Source: a virus. From it: DNA of 30,759 bases. The notes under the pieces are model-generated. The model had not been told where the DNA came from, did not search any database, and worked only from the letters and a program-made list of their open reading frames with translations. The position numbers and the translations under genes were made by a program. The stretch covers positions 1-30,759 of the IMG/VR virus record IMGVR_UViG_3300029893_000047; one strand, given 5' to 3'. Every line of letters starts with the position of its first letter. Within the stretch, counting starts at the first letter, position 1. Positions 14,257-23,559 of this stretch are shown here, one piece after another.

Positions 14257-14697
14257 ATGGCTACCACGACAGTCAAAGCTTTTCTGGCCGCCAAGCAAAC
14301 GCAGGTTGCTGCGTTGATGAATGGCGGAAGCAAGCTGTTCAATTCCGTGTGGGTTGGGCCAACGCTGGACATCGAGAAGACCTTGACTGTAAACCGTTGT
14401 CCGATGGCGCTGCTGTCAGACTTCGGCGGCTCGCTTCAACGGCCCAACGGCAAGATATGGGACCGGCGATTCAGCGTAACCGCAATCGTCTCCCGTCCAA
14501 GAGACTTTGTTGGGCAGAAAGCGGCTTTTGACCTGCTGGAGATTGGTGACGTGCTTGTTCCGGCTTTGACAAACGACCGGACGGACAGTGCGGTGTTCTG
14601 CTACGCGGAGTCTGAAGAATTGATGTTGCCGACTGAAACAGGAACCCAGTTCTTTGCCAAGTCGTGGCACTTTCAGTATTGCATCGAGATAGCATAA
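14257..14697 (+). CDS. Probable tail terminator or minor tail protein
   Basis: The 146-aa protein starts at ATG 14257, one base after the stop of the preceding gene, so translation is probably coupled. It is mixed alpha/beta (K-A-F-L-A-A-K-Q-T-Q-V-A-A-L-M-N-G helix, then strands F-S-V-T-A-I-V-S and F-H-F-Q-Y-C-I-E-I), the size and layout of lambda gpU-like terminators that cap the tail tube. The family cannot be confirmed. It directly precedes the tape-measure-like gene. Confidence 0.45.
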   Translation: MATTTVKAFLAAKQTQVAALMNGGSKLFNSVWVGPTLDIEKTLTVNRCPMALLSDFGGSLQRPNGKIWDRRFSVTAIVSRPRDFVGQKAAFDLLEIGDVLVPALTNDRTDSAVFCYAESEELMLPTETGTQFFAKSWHFQYCIEIA

Positions 14698-14698
14698 C

Positions 14699-15949
14699 GT
14701 GTCTGAGATCAACGTCAACATCAATGCAGATGGTGCTGAAGAAGCGGCTCGCCGTGCAGAGAAGGCCACGGAAGACGCTTTGGCCGCTGCTGCTGCGGCG
14801 GCTGCTGAACGCAGGCGTCTGTTGAACGAGCGCGGCGCAAGCTACATGCGTGGCGGCGATGTTTACTTGGACAAGCTGCGCTTCTACCAGTCCAGCCTGC
14901 GCACGGCAGGGGAAACAACGTTCCGCAATTTCTGGTCAGGGCATACTCAAGCCGCGAATAGCGGTGCGCGCTATCATTCGCCTGGGGCTGCTGCGCGTGT
15001 TGCGGCTGGGGGCGGTCGAGCGGGACGCACTCAAACGACTTCAGGCGGCGCTCCGCCCCAGCAAAGCGGCGGCTTCTTCAACAACTTGTTTACTCCATTC
15101 AGGCTGTTTGGAAACAGCGGCTACTCGAATAATCCTTTGTCCGGATGGCAGCAGGCTGGCATCGGAACGAACCACTGGAACGCTTCCGGCGGAACCGGCA
15201 TTGGCGGAAACTTCGGCAAGGCTGCGCTGAAGGACTCCGTCTCCAGCGCAAAAGCTCGGTCAGTTTGGAACCTTAGCACTTCACTGGGCAGCGGGACGAT
15301 GCCGGTAGTTTTCCGAACGGCTTTGAGCATGTTCTTGCTCCAGAAGTTTGCGCAGATTGGCAATTCCGCATACGAAACCGGAATGGCTAACACCAATGCC
15401 GCGATGTCGGATAACAACACCGCCATTCAATTCAGCGAGAACATTACCGGAGCCATGTGGCAAAAGGTTGTAGACACGGGAAAATCGGTCATGGGCGGCG
15501 TGACCGGCGTAGCAAAAGCGGCGACGCTTGGCCTTGCAGGCATGAGTTATGCGCTCAATTACGCATTGGGCGGCTTTGGTGCCGAAGGTGCGGAAACTGC
15601 AAACCGCCGTGCCGGACAGATTCTCAAGAACCTTGCCCAATACGAAGGTTACGTCAACAACTTGATGGGCAGAGAGTCTGCGTTTATCCAGCGCATGGGG
15701 GAGATGGCAAAGCAGGACCGTGCGCTGGTGGCGGCTGCGGAACAGGCCAAAGTGGAAGTAGCCAAGTATGCGCAGGAGTTTGCTTCGCGCAACGCCGACG
15801 AACTTGCGGCACTGGGCTTTGGCACCGGCACCACCATCAGGTCCATCGTGATGAGTTCAGATGCATACAAGAAGGTTGCCGAAAATGCTGCGGCCCGTGC
15901 TGCTGGCGGCGGAGACATTCACATCGAGCCTTCTGACGGTGACGATTAG
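14699..15949 (+). CDS. Putative short tape measure protein
   Basis: The 416-aa product starts at GTG 14699, just after the previous stop. It has an Ala-rich N-terminal helix (A-A-A-A-A-A-A-A near 31-38), a Gly/Ser-rich disordered middle (about 100-160), two hydrophobic stretches (around 200-217, V-V-F-R-T-A-L-S-M-F-L-L, and around 265-290, G-G-V-T-G-V-A-K-A-A-T-L-G-L-A-G) and a helical C-terminal third. Hydrophobic segments within a helical, Ala/Gly-rich protein at this genome position suggest a tape measure, which sets tail length and enters the host membrane. At 416 residues it would specify a short tail, and it could instead be an injected or membrane-piercing protein of a different tail type. 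Confidence 0.5.
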   Translation: MSEINVNINADGAEEAARRAEKATEDALAAAAAAAAERRRLLNERGASYMRGGDVYLDKLRFYQSSLRTAGETTFRNFWSGHTQAANSGARYHSPGAAARVAAGGGRAGRTQTTSGGAPPQQSGGFFNNLFTPFRLFGNSGYSNNPLSGWQQAGIGTNHWNASGGTGIGGNFGKAALKDSVSSAKARSVWNLSTSLGSGTMPVVFRTALSMFLLQKFAQIGNSAYETGMANTNAAMSDNNTAIQFSENITGAMWQKVVDTGKSVMGGVTGVAKAATLGLAGMSYALNYALGGFGAEGAETANRRAGQILKNLAQYEGYVNNLMGRESAFIQRMGEMAKQDRALVAAAEQAKVEVAKYAQEFASRNADELAALGFGTGTTIRSIVMSSDAYKKVAENAAARAAGGGDIHIEPSDGDD

Positions 15950-15957
15950 GAACGAAC

Positions 15958-17580
15958 ATGGGAAAGCCGAACATCTACGTTGATGGAACCGCGCTTGATA
16001 ATGCTGACTGGCGGCGTTTCATCGGCGCTCCTGCTCACTCTATTGACCCTTCCGGTGAAACGGAAGTGCTGGTGGTAGAGTTTGTCGTGCAGGCTACTTC
16101 GTCGGATACTCTGGTAACAAGGATTCAAGCGACGGAGACCGCCTTCGTCAAGAACGGCGCTCGCGTCCAGTTCAAGCCGGACGATGCCAGTTCGTCTGTG
16201 CTGTATGACTGGATGCCCGGTGACAGCAAGCACCCCAGCGTGGTTACCAGTCTGGAGTGGGTGGCGGAATCGACGCCTACGCTCTACAGCGTTATCATGC
16301 GCTTCTATTGCACGGCGGCTCGTTATCCGCAGAGCGGAAGCGGCGGAAGCGGCGGCGCTACCCCCACGATGCCGTTGTCCGGACAGACCACGGAAATACG
16401 GATTGTGGAAGAGTATGCCGAAGACGGCACCGTGAGCATCTCCGCATCCGGGCACTTTGGCCCAAGCATCGCCAATACAGGCTCTCCGTTTACCTTGACG
16501 GACGTGGAGAACGACGGCACCGGATTTGCCAAGTTCAAGATGACCGGGACATTGCCTGCGTATACTGCTGGTATGCGGCTGGTGGTTACCGGGACAGCGG
16601 GCTACAACGCAACCCATATCATCAATTCCATCTCCGGACAGTACGCTTTCTCTGGAACCGGCTTTGGTGCCGGAGAGTCCGGGCTTTCCGCGTCCGGGCA
16701 ATTCCAGTCCACCACTTCGGGCGAGACAAATTACCAGACCAATCGTGACACCATTCTGGCGGATTATCTTGGGGTGGATACGAACGGTCAGCCTGACGTT
16801 ACCACGGGTCGGGTACTGTTGCTGGAACATCTGGTCAAGAACGACCCCAGCGGAAACGACGTAGACTTCATTTTGACAGCGGGGCCGCAAAAGGTTATCA
16901 TCAGCGCAATGGTTTCCGGCGGTGAGAACGTAACCAGAGGCTTTGACCTTCAAGTGGCCGTGTCGGAACCCCCGGAGTGGTTTCCGGAAGCCGGTCCCAA
17001 GCCCAAGATGGTCAGCGCTACCGGAACGTTCACTGTTCACAAGGACTTCGCCGGAAGCCCGTCGCTGTACCAGTGGTATGTGCTGTCCAAGTCGGAACTG
17101 GCGGCTCGCGTAGCCAACGAAGCAAACGTAAACACGGGGGGAATGAAGCTCGTTTCGACACTGGTAACCATCAACCATGCCGCCAACCAGGTTCGGTTTA
17201 CCCACTTGTATCACTCGAACTGGAGTGGTGTTCTGACTTTCAGCCGTGAGTACGCCACATCGACGCGACTTGATTATACGGCATGGTCTGACGCGGACGG
17301 TTACGATGTCCTTCAGCGTCCCAACAGGGCGGTGCCGAAGACCGTTGTGATTACCACGACTCGCGTCGGCGAAGGCAAAGCGGACCTTACGCCCCCGTTG
17401 CCGACAGAGTCCGGGTACACCTACATCGAAGTAACACGCGACACGCAAGACCGTGGTCCTTACATTACGGAGTTCAGCACCAACACGTTCTACCAGTACG
17501 ATGTCCGGGGATACGCAAGATTCCGGCTGAAGGGCGTCGGCGGTTCGGCAGCTATCCAGCAGGTAAATCCAACGGTGTAA
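15958..17580 (+). CDS. Tail tip protein, distal-tail-like N-terminal domain
   Basis: The 540-aa protein has an N-terminal domain of about 120 residues (V-D-G-T-A-L-D-N-A-D-W-R-R-F, then L-V-V-E-F-V-V-Q-A-T strands), a flexible S-G-S-G-G-S-G-G linker near 124-131, and a large beta-rich, Thr/Gly-rich C-terminal part of immunoglobulin-like or jelly-roll character. The likely role is the tail tip between tape measure and hub. GAACGA precedes the ATG. The order (tape measure, this gene, hub-like, fibre) fits. There is no enzymatic motif. Confidence 0.5.
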   Translation: MGKPNIYVDGTALDNADWRRFIGAPAHSIDPSGETEVLVVEFVVQATSSDTLVTRIQATETAFVKNGARVQFKPDDASSSVLYDWMPGDSKHPSVVTSLEWVAESTPTLYSVIMRFYCTAARYPQSGSGGSGGATPTMPLSGQTTEIRIVEEYAEDGTVSISASGHFGPSIANTGSPFTLTDVENDGTGFAKFKMTGTLPAYTAGMRLVVTGTAGYNATHIINSISGQYAFSGTGFGAGESGLSASGQFQSTTSGETNYQTNRDTILADYLGVDTNGQPDVTTGRVLLLEHLVKNDPSGNDVDFILTAGPQKVIISAMVSGGENVTRGFDLQVAVSEPPEWFPEAGPKPKMVSATGTFTVHKDFAGSPSLYQWYVLSKSELAARVANEANVNTGGMKLVSTLVTINHAANQVRFTHLYHSNWSGVLTFSREYATSTRLDYTAWSDADGYDVLQRPNRAVPKTVVITTTRVGEGKADLTPPLPTESGYTYIEVTRDTQDRGPYITEFSTNTFYQYDVRGYARFRLKGVGGSAAIQQVNPTV

Positions 17581-17589
17581 GGAGCATAC

Positions 17590-19698
17590 ATGCCCCTTGA
17601 AGGTACGCAAGTCCACATTATTCCTGACAAGGGTCCGGTCATTGCCGTAGAGTTCATTGCCCCCTTCAGCATCGACATGTCCCGTGGGCCGGAGCCGCAG
17701 GACTTGAAGCTTCTTACTTCGCGGCCTGCGGAGTTTCAAGCCATTGGCGACGGTCCCTGCACGTTTCGTATCCGGTCTGCCAGCGGCGACTTGGGCAGCA
17801 GCGTTGATGAAGTTTACTGGAAGGGCTGGTACATGGCGTCCCTACAGCCCAACGCTTCGCAGCAGGGACTCTACACGGCGACGTTCTACGATTTCCGTCA
17901 CATCGCCATGCGCAAGCGTTTGACGCTCGCGTATAACGTCCAGTGGCCCGATGAGTTCTTTCGTGCGGAGAGCATGACTTCGGCGCAGTCGCGCTGGAAG
18001 TGCCTTGATGCTGCATGGGATGCGCTGGAGAAATTCGGTTTCGATGTTGACCGCGACACGTCAACGCTTACCAATTGGCAAAAGAACGAGATTCTTCCTT
18101 CCAACCTTGGCAACAGCCCCAACGGCGGGTTTGCCGGAGTTACTCACGCCGAAATCGTGCCGGTGTTGCTTGAGCAGATTCGGTGCGATTACACGATGAC
18201 CCCTGAAGGCAAGGTTCGGGTAGTGTCTCGCGGCACTGTGGACGAAAGCCCCAAGCTGGCGGCGTATCGGTTGATTGGCGGCGTTGTGGCGGAGCGCGAT
18301 ATTCGCTGGCAGCTGCCGCGCAGGGTAAATGTTCTGTTCGGAAGGCGCATGGAAGGCGGCTGGGATTATGTGTGCGATTCTTCGGGCCGCACAGCACCGC
18401 CGGGGCGTCCTGATGCGACGTTCAACTGGAACATTGAAAACGTAATGCCCAAGTTTGACCCGACTGGGCGCGCCGGAGATGACTTCACGGAAATGTCGCA
18501 GGAAGTGGCCCGCGTGCTTGGTATCGGCGGAACGGACGAAGCTCTGGCTGAATATATCCGCGGGCGATGGTTCAAGCCCACTTTGTTCCCGTACAAGAAG
18601 CGCGGCAAGGGTCTTGACCGTGTAGTGCTGGACTCTGCCGAAAAGATTCACACCAAACAGTGGATGGATGACCAGTGCCGCCGCTGCTGGCGCAGGGTAT
18701 TCCGTCCCACCAAGCGCACTCTGTCCGGTCCTTTTGCCTATGCGAAATACTTCACCGGAATCTCGCTGGGGCGGCTGGATGAGAACGGCGGAACCAAGTC
18801 CGGCGGCAACGTGTTCATGGACTACTGTCGGCATTTGAAGTGGGGGCGTCCGCGTCCGGGGGCCAAGGCTGACCCCTTGGCGCTGTGGTTCAGCGAGAAC
18901 TACATGGTCGTAAACAGTCAGACTCCGACATACGACAACGAGGGTTTCGAGATTCAGTCTTTCAGTCCGGCACCGTTTACTTCGCGCTGGATAAGCGCGG
19001 AGAAGCTGATTTTCGAGGTATCCCCGGAACGTCCTGCGGCTTTGAACAGCAAGGCATACTATCCGGCTGTAATGCAGCAGCACTTGAACTACGGGCCGCT
19101 GATTCAATTGGCAAGCGGTTCTGCGTTGCGCATTACGGAAGTGTCTGGAATCTTCAAGGTGAAGTGGCGGATGCGCCTGATTTGGAACGGTCATCTGTCA
19201 AGGGACTTGCCTGCTCTGGCGGCAACACACTTTACCGTGCAGACTCGCCAGAAGGGACGGCTTTGGGTTGAAGACCGCGATGCTTTCGCAAACGGCATGG
19301 TGGAGTCCGTCGATGTCCGCGTAGATGACGTGACGGCCAATTTCGCCTTTTCCGAAAAGCAATTGATTGAGACCCCGTTTGGCGAGATGGACAAGGTTGC
19401 GCCGGAGGTGCTGTTGAACCAGACGGAGATTGATGACATCGCTGACCATGTTGCCGAACAGATTATCAAGACCTATGAACAGAACCGCGCAGGCGTGGCG
19501 GTTGTCGCAGGCGTTGCTCCCGTGCGAGACAAGGTCTGGACCGGCGGGCTGATTTACAATCTCAGCGTGGTTATCGGCGACGCGGGAAGCCCCACCGGCG
19601 TCACGTCGCAATACTTTGTGCAGCCGGAAGTCAGGCCCCTTCAGGCCAAGCGCAGCCTGCTCAAAGGCGTGCAGCCCAAAACGGCACAGGACGAATAA
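17590..19698 (+). CDS. Probable central tail hub (baseplate hub-like) protein
   Basis: The 702-aa product is mixed beta/alpha without low-complexity. It opens with strands (G-T-Q-V-H-I-I-P-D-K-G-P-V-I-A-V-E-F) and includes a segment near residues 190-200 (V-L-L-E-Q-I-R-C-D-Y-T-M) preceding a V-R-V-V-S-R-G-T-V-D-E strand, the pattern of hub proteins with a phage tail-lysin-like ring. A C-terminal region includes V-D-V-R-V-D-D-V-T-A-N-F. Large size and position between tail tip and fibre genes support the call; no catalytic site is recognised. GGAG precedes the ATG by about 7 bases. Confidence 0.48.
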   Translation: MPLEGTQVHIIPDKGPVIAVEFIAPFSIDMSRGPEPQDLKLLTSRPAEFQAIGDGPCTFRIRSASGDLGSSVDEVYWKGWYMASLQPNASQQGLYTATFYDFRHIAMRKRLTLAYNVQWPDEFFRAESMTSAQSRWKCLDAAWDALEKFGFDVDRDTSTLTNWQKNEILPSNLGNSPNGGFAGVTHAEIVPVLLEQIRCDYTMTPEGKVRVVSRGTVDESPKLAAYRLIGGVVAERDIRWQLPRRVNVLFGRRMEGGWDYVCDSSGRTAPPGRPDATFNWNIENVMPKFDPTGRAGDDFTEMSQEVARVLGIGGTDEALAEYIRGRWFKPTLFPYKKRGKGLDRVVLDSAEKIHTKQWMDDQCRRCWRRVFRPTKRTLSGPFAYAKYFTGISLGRLDENGGTKSGGNVFMDYCRHLKWGRPRPGAKADPLALWFSENYMVVNSQTPTYDNEGFEIQSFSPAPFTSRWISAEKLIFEVSPERPAALNSKAYYPAVMQQHLNYGPLIQLASGSALRITEVSGIFKVKWRMRLIWNGHLSRDLPALAATHFTVQTRQKGRLWVEDRDAFANGMVESVDVRVDDVTANFAFSEKQLIETPFGEMDKVAPEVLLNQTEIDDIADHVAEQIIKTYEQNRAGVAVVAGVAPVRDKVWTGGLIYNLSVVIGDAGSPTGVTSQYFVQPEVRPLQAKRSLLKGVQPKTAQDE

Positions 19699-19700
19699 CC

Positions 19701-20909
19701 ATGCCCATTCAACCGCTGAATGTCGCCAATCTTGGTTTCATCGCCGTGGACGTGTCCGGAAGCATCGACAAGTCCCAGCGCGGGCACCAGAACATGCAAT
19801 TTGTGGAAGTGCTTCCGGAGCGCACTTTCGGGGAAGAGGATTGGGAAGTACGCAACCCCGGCGATTTCGAGAACATCTTCTTCTGGAAGCACGTCATCGC
19901 AAACGGCGCGGCAACGTCTGTACGCGGCGTGGTGGGCGCGTACTCGTTTGCAATTCCGGCACTGAATAACCGCAACAAGGGCGTGGCGGACTGGCGTCCC
20001 CTTGGCACAAGGACCACTCAAGACCTTGACTTTGAGCGGCTTGACGATACCGCTATCCAGCCCACCATGATGTCTTATGGCGGCACGCGCATCCCCGGCA
20101 GGGTAGAGACGGCTGTTCTGGCTACTACAGGACACGGTACGCGGGAACTGCTTGGCTTCATGTCAGGCGGTCCTATTGTCGCGCAGCACCGGGGGCCTGA
20201 CCGTCCGCAATACAGCCGCCACGTTTTCGACATCGACGCAGACGGCAATCTTGACGCCAAGATGCACGCCGGACTCCACGGCCCCTTCTATGTCGCGAAC
20301 TGGATTGACAGCTACTGCCAAGGTCAAACCGGCACCCCCAACACGGCTGTTGCGGTGTTGCTCAACGCCAGTTCTGCGCCGGATTCGTCCGGCTATTTGG
20401 GTGCGCACTACGCTGACGCCGAAGCGGTTCTGTCCAAAGAGCGCGGCGGCCCGTTGTGGCGTGCTACCAAGGACCATACGCACGGCGGCACACGCTCCGG
20501 TAAAGATGTCCGCGCAGGGTCAATCCAGATGGATGCGCTGTTTACCCATTCGGATAAATTCGACTTTCCGTGGCAATATGAACTGACGGACTACGTCCCT
20601 GCCAGTGACGGTGTATTTCCGTTGAAAGTTCACTTCCGCCCCAACCGCGACTTGTTCCATGATTGGTGCGGCAAGCGTTTGAAAGGGCGTTGGGATTGGG
20701 AAGTCTTCAGCCCCATCGGGCAGCTTCCGCCTTGCACGGCATCCAGAACCAAGCGCAAAGACGCCAACGGAAACCCTCGCGAGACGGCTCCGCCTGTTGC
20801 TCCCACTTACGCCGTGGGGGCTCACATGGCACCGGGCATCATCTTCCAGTCTCGCGCAGGCGTGTTGGCTGGCGCTCCCAAGCGTCCGCCTAACTATGTA
20901 GCGCCCTGA
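19701..20909 (+). CDS. Tail or virion structural protein, 402 aa
   Basis: I do not recognise the fold. It is a soluble, beta-rich protein with many His and Trp residues in the second half (H-T-H-G-G-T-R-S-G, W-R-A-T-K-D, F-H-D-W-C-G-K-R-L-K-G-R-W-D-W), and a Pro-rich C-terminus. Being between the hub-like gene and the fibre gene, with its ATG 2 bases after the preceding stop, it is probably a tail-tip or fibre-attachment component. It is the last gene of the 12331 operon before the fibre's own promoter. Confidence 0.4.
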   Translation: MPIQPLNVANLGFIAVDVSGSIDKSQRGHQNMQFVEVLPERTFGEEDWEVRNPGDFENIFFWKHVIANGAATSVRGVVGAYSFAIPALNNRNKGVADWRPLGTRTTQDLDFERLDDTAIQPTMMSYGGTRIPGRVETAVLATTGHGTRELLGFMSGGPIVAQHRGPDRPQYSRHVFDIDADGNLDAKMHAGLHGPFYVANWIDSYCQGQTGTPNTAVAVLLNASSAPDSSGYLGAHYADAEAVLSKERGGPLWRATKDHTHGGTRSGKDVRAGSIQMDALFTHSDKFDFPWQYELTDYVPASDGVFPLKVHFRPNRDLFHDWCGKRLKGRWDWEVFSPIGQLPPCTASRTKRKDANGNPRETAPPVAPTYAVGAHMAPGIIFQSRAGVLAGAPKRPPNYVAP

Positions 20910-20932
20910 GGTCAAGCGTCACAAGCATCAAT

Positions 20933-20960
20933 TTGTAAATCCGCCAGCCTGTGTTACAAT
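20933..20960 (+). promoter_or_regulatory. Promoter of the tail fibre gene, leaderless
   Basis: TTGTAA and TACAAT are 16 bases apart, with ATCAA before the -35. The -10 ends 7 bases before the ATG at 20968, leaving no room for a functional Shine-Dalgarno site. Confidence 0.65.
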
Positions 20961-20967
20961 AGGGGCT

Positions 20968-23550
20968 ATGACCAATCCGGTAGTTCCCAGCGGGACCGGC
21001 ATCCCGCCGCAAAACTACGGAAACCCTGTTCCTGGCAACTTTTACGTCGGCCAGTGGACGTGGTATGGCTCGCCCCATAATAACTGGTACTGGGCGGGCA
21101 ACGGTCCTGTCGGTTGGATTGGCGGGCCTTACTCGTTTACCCAAGTACCCAAGCCGACAAAAGACCCTTACGGCAATCCGATTCAGCCCCCGGCGACAAC
21201 GAGCCCCCCGACACCGGCTCCTGTTCCCCCTCCGCCTCCGCCGCCCCCTCCGGCTGCCGGAGTACCGCCTACGGAGACACCGCCCCAGCCTCCGGCTCCC
21301 CCCAGCGCATCGGCCCCCCCGGAAGAGGGGTGCGGGCAACCGTTGGCCGTAGCCGTTGGTCCGGTGCAGGACATGCTGGGCGGAAAGAAGCTGGATGAGC
21401 AGATGTCGGCTCCCGTGGTCGGGAACTTCCATTGCCTGCCCATCCATTCCCGTGACCGCTGGGTAAACTCCGCGACAAACGCAAACCAGTTCGTTCTTTA
21501 CGATGACCCCCCTTTCGTGAAGAAGGATGAGTTCGGTCGTTACACGTCGGTACATTCCGGGTATGGCGATGGCGTGGTTGCTTTCAGTCCGCCGCAGCTT
21601 TTCGACCATCACTTGTATGGTGACGGCTATCTGCTCGACAGCCTGTGGCCCAAAACGATTTCAGAACCCACGTTGATGCTGATAAACGGCGACCGTGGCA
21701 CGTCAGCGCACGGTGACCATGCTCGTTCGTATCTGGCGTTTGGTTTGCCGATACCGACAACGAACAAGCCCAAGAGCGGTGTCTACTTTGAGTATGACCC
21801 TGCAACGGGCGTGTTGAACATCCAGCACACTGATTCAACCGGTGGAGATACCACGGTTGCCAACGGTGTGACCATCGACGGCTCGCCCATTGGAAGCGGA
21901 AGCGTAACGTTCCCGCTTGAAGCCCCTGACAATGCCACGGGCGCGCAGTACGCCTTTGACGCTGGCACCGTCGTAGGCTCTGACCTTGCAGGCATGGGCT
22001 TTGACCATGAACGGCAAGAAGGTCCGGCGTTCTACGACATCAACGGCAACAACCAGCTTTACATCACGTCCGCTGGCGTCACCATTCCCGGCAAGCTCAC
22101 GGTAACTGGGTTGATTGACCCAACGGGCCTTGAACTGACTCCCGTGGCCGCCAACCCCGGCGGCACGGCGGCCAACACGCTCTGGCTGGACTCGGGCGCG
22201 GGCAACGCGCTCAAGCACGGCGCAAACCGCGTGATGACCGGCAATAACAACTTGAGCGAGGTGACAAACGCTGCCACGGCGCGCAGCAACATCGGCGCGG
22301 GTGTCAGCAATCTGATTATTTCCGGGCTCTATGCCGGGGGCAATCTGCTGAAGGTCAAGGCCACGGACGAGCTTGAGGATGCCGGGTTTTCAGCCGCAAG
22401 CGTCTACCGCTCAGGCGGAACGGATGTGGCTATCACTGACGGCGGCACGGGCGCGAGCACGGCGCAAGCGGCCCTCGACAATTTCACGGGCGCACGCCTC
22501 AACCTGACGGGCGTATACTCGGGCGCGGGCGGCAACGACGTCGCTATCGGCAACGTGTCCAAGGTCCGCCTTACAAGCGGCTCGACGCTGACAGGCATGG
22601 TCCCGGCTGGCGGCGGTTCGGCGGTCAATGGGCAGGTGGTGATTGTCGAGAACGCAACCGGCGGCACCGTGACCATTTCGCATCTGGCTACGTCAAGCGC
22701 CGCGAATCAGATTCAGCTGCCGGGCGGCGTGAACATGTCGCTGGACCGCTATGCAACGGCGGTGTTCGTCTACTCCACAACCGATGGCTTCTGGCGCTAC
22801 ATCGGGCAGGGCGTGAGCGACGGCGACAAGGGCGACATCACGGTGTCTGGCTCCGGCGCAACATGGACCATCGACAATGACGCCGTGACCTACGCCAAGA
22901 TTCAGAACGTGTCCGCCACTGACCGGCTGCTGGGCCGCTCTACGGCTGGCGCTGGCGACATTGAGGAAATCGCCTGCACTGCTGCGGGCCGCGCTATCCT
23001 CGATGATGCGGATGCGGCTGCGCAAAGAACCACGCTTGGCGCGGAAGCCCTAACTAGTATTGCGCGTGGCTCCGGCGCTGCGGTGTCAATCGCAAGCACC
23101 AGCGTTGTCAACATGGCGAGTGCGACCAACACGCTTGCAGCAGGTGACACGCTTTCGTTTTACCTTGCCGGTTACGTGCTCAATAACAGTGGCGCAACGC
23201 GGACATATACGGTTCGCATCACGATTGGTGCCACGACGTTTGACCTTGTGGTGAGTCCGACATATGCAACCAGCGCAAGCAGGGTCGGCTGGCTCAACGT
23301 CGTAGCAGACGTGGCCGTGATTTCGTCCAGCAGCATCGGATGCACAATCCAAGTGCGTGCTGGCGCAAGCGCGGCTGTCGGCACCGTGCAAAGCAACGTT
23401 CTGGCGCAGGACCGCAACGTCGTGCGCACAAGCACCAACAACGAGACCGGCAGCAAGACCATTGCCATCGGGATTCTGTCCAACGCCAACACGGCCACAC
23501 AGACGTTCACGTGCACGCGGGCAGAGATTCTCAAGGGCAGCGCAATCTAG
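20968..23550 (+). CDS. Tail fibre protein with polyproline hinge and tail-repeat motifs
   Basis: This 860-aa receptor-binding fibre has an N-terminal, aromatic-rich attachment segment (to about 65), a Pro-rich hinge at about 71-118 with nine consecutive Pro at 87-95, a body, and then canonical fibre repeats: N-N-L-S-E-V-T-N-A-A-T-A-R-S-N-I-G and D-G-G-T-G-A-S-T-A-Q-A-A-L-D-N-F. The C-terminal 170 residues are a Ser/Thr-rich beta domain, probably the receptor-binding tip. From about 22120 the base composition becomes richer in G and C and Gly/Ala/Arg codons are dominated by GGC, GCG and CGC, unlike upstream, which suggests that the distal part was exchanged from another phage. It has its own promoter. 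Confidence 0.8.
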   Translation: MTNPVVPSGTGIPPQNYGNPVPGNFYVGQWTWYGSPHNNWYWAGNGPVGWIGGPYSFTQVPKPTKDPYGNPIQPPATTSPPTPAPVPPPPPPPPPAAGVPPTETPPQPPAPPSASAPPEEGCGQPLAVAVGPVQDMLGGKKLDEQMSAPVVGNFHCLPIHSRDRWVNSATNANQFVLYDDPPFVKKDEFGRYTSVHSGYGDGVVAFSPPQLFDHHLYGDGYLLDSLWPKTISEPTLMLINGDRGTSAHGDHARSYLAFGLPIPTTNKPKSGVYFEYDPATGVLNIQHTDSTGGDTTVANGVTIDGSPIGSGSVTFPLEAPDNATGAQYAFDAGTVVGSDLAGMGFDHERQEGPAFYDINGNNQLYITSAGVTIPGKLTVTGLIDPTGLELTPVAANPGGTAANTLWLDSGAGNALKHGANRVMTGNNNLSEVTNAATARSNIGAGVSNLIISGLYAGGNLLKVKATDELEDAGFSAASVYRSGGTDVAITDGGTGASTAQAALDNFTGARLNLTGVYSGAGGNDVAIGNVSKVRLTSGSTLTGMVPAGGGSAVNGQVVIVENATGGTVTISHLATSSAANQIQLPGGVNMSLDRYATAVFVYSTTDGFWRYIGQGVSDGDKGDITVSGSGATWTIDNDAVTYAKIQNVSATDRLLGRSTAGAGDIEEIACTAAGRAILDDADAAAQRTTLGAEALTSIARGSGAAVSIASTSVVNMASATNTLAAGDTLSFYLAGYVLNNSGATRTYTVRITIGATTFDLVVSPTYATSASRVGWLNVVADVAVISSSSIGCTIQVRAGASAAVGTVQSNVLAQDRNVVRTSTNNETGSKTIAIGILSNANTATQTFTCTRAEILKGSAI

Positions 23551-23559
23551 GGGGACACT

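Noticed and set aside
15946-17739. 597-codon minus-strand frame opposite the tail-tip gene
   Set aside because: It is a shadow of the plus-strand gene; no promoter, ribosome-binding site or family motif supports it.
21183-21443. Gly-rich minus-strand frame at the polyproline hinge
   Set aside because: It is the reverse complement of the Pro-rich hinge of the fibre; the low-complexity Gly run is an artefact.
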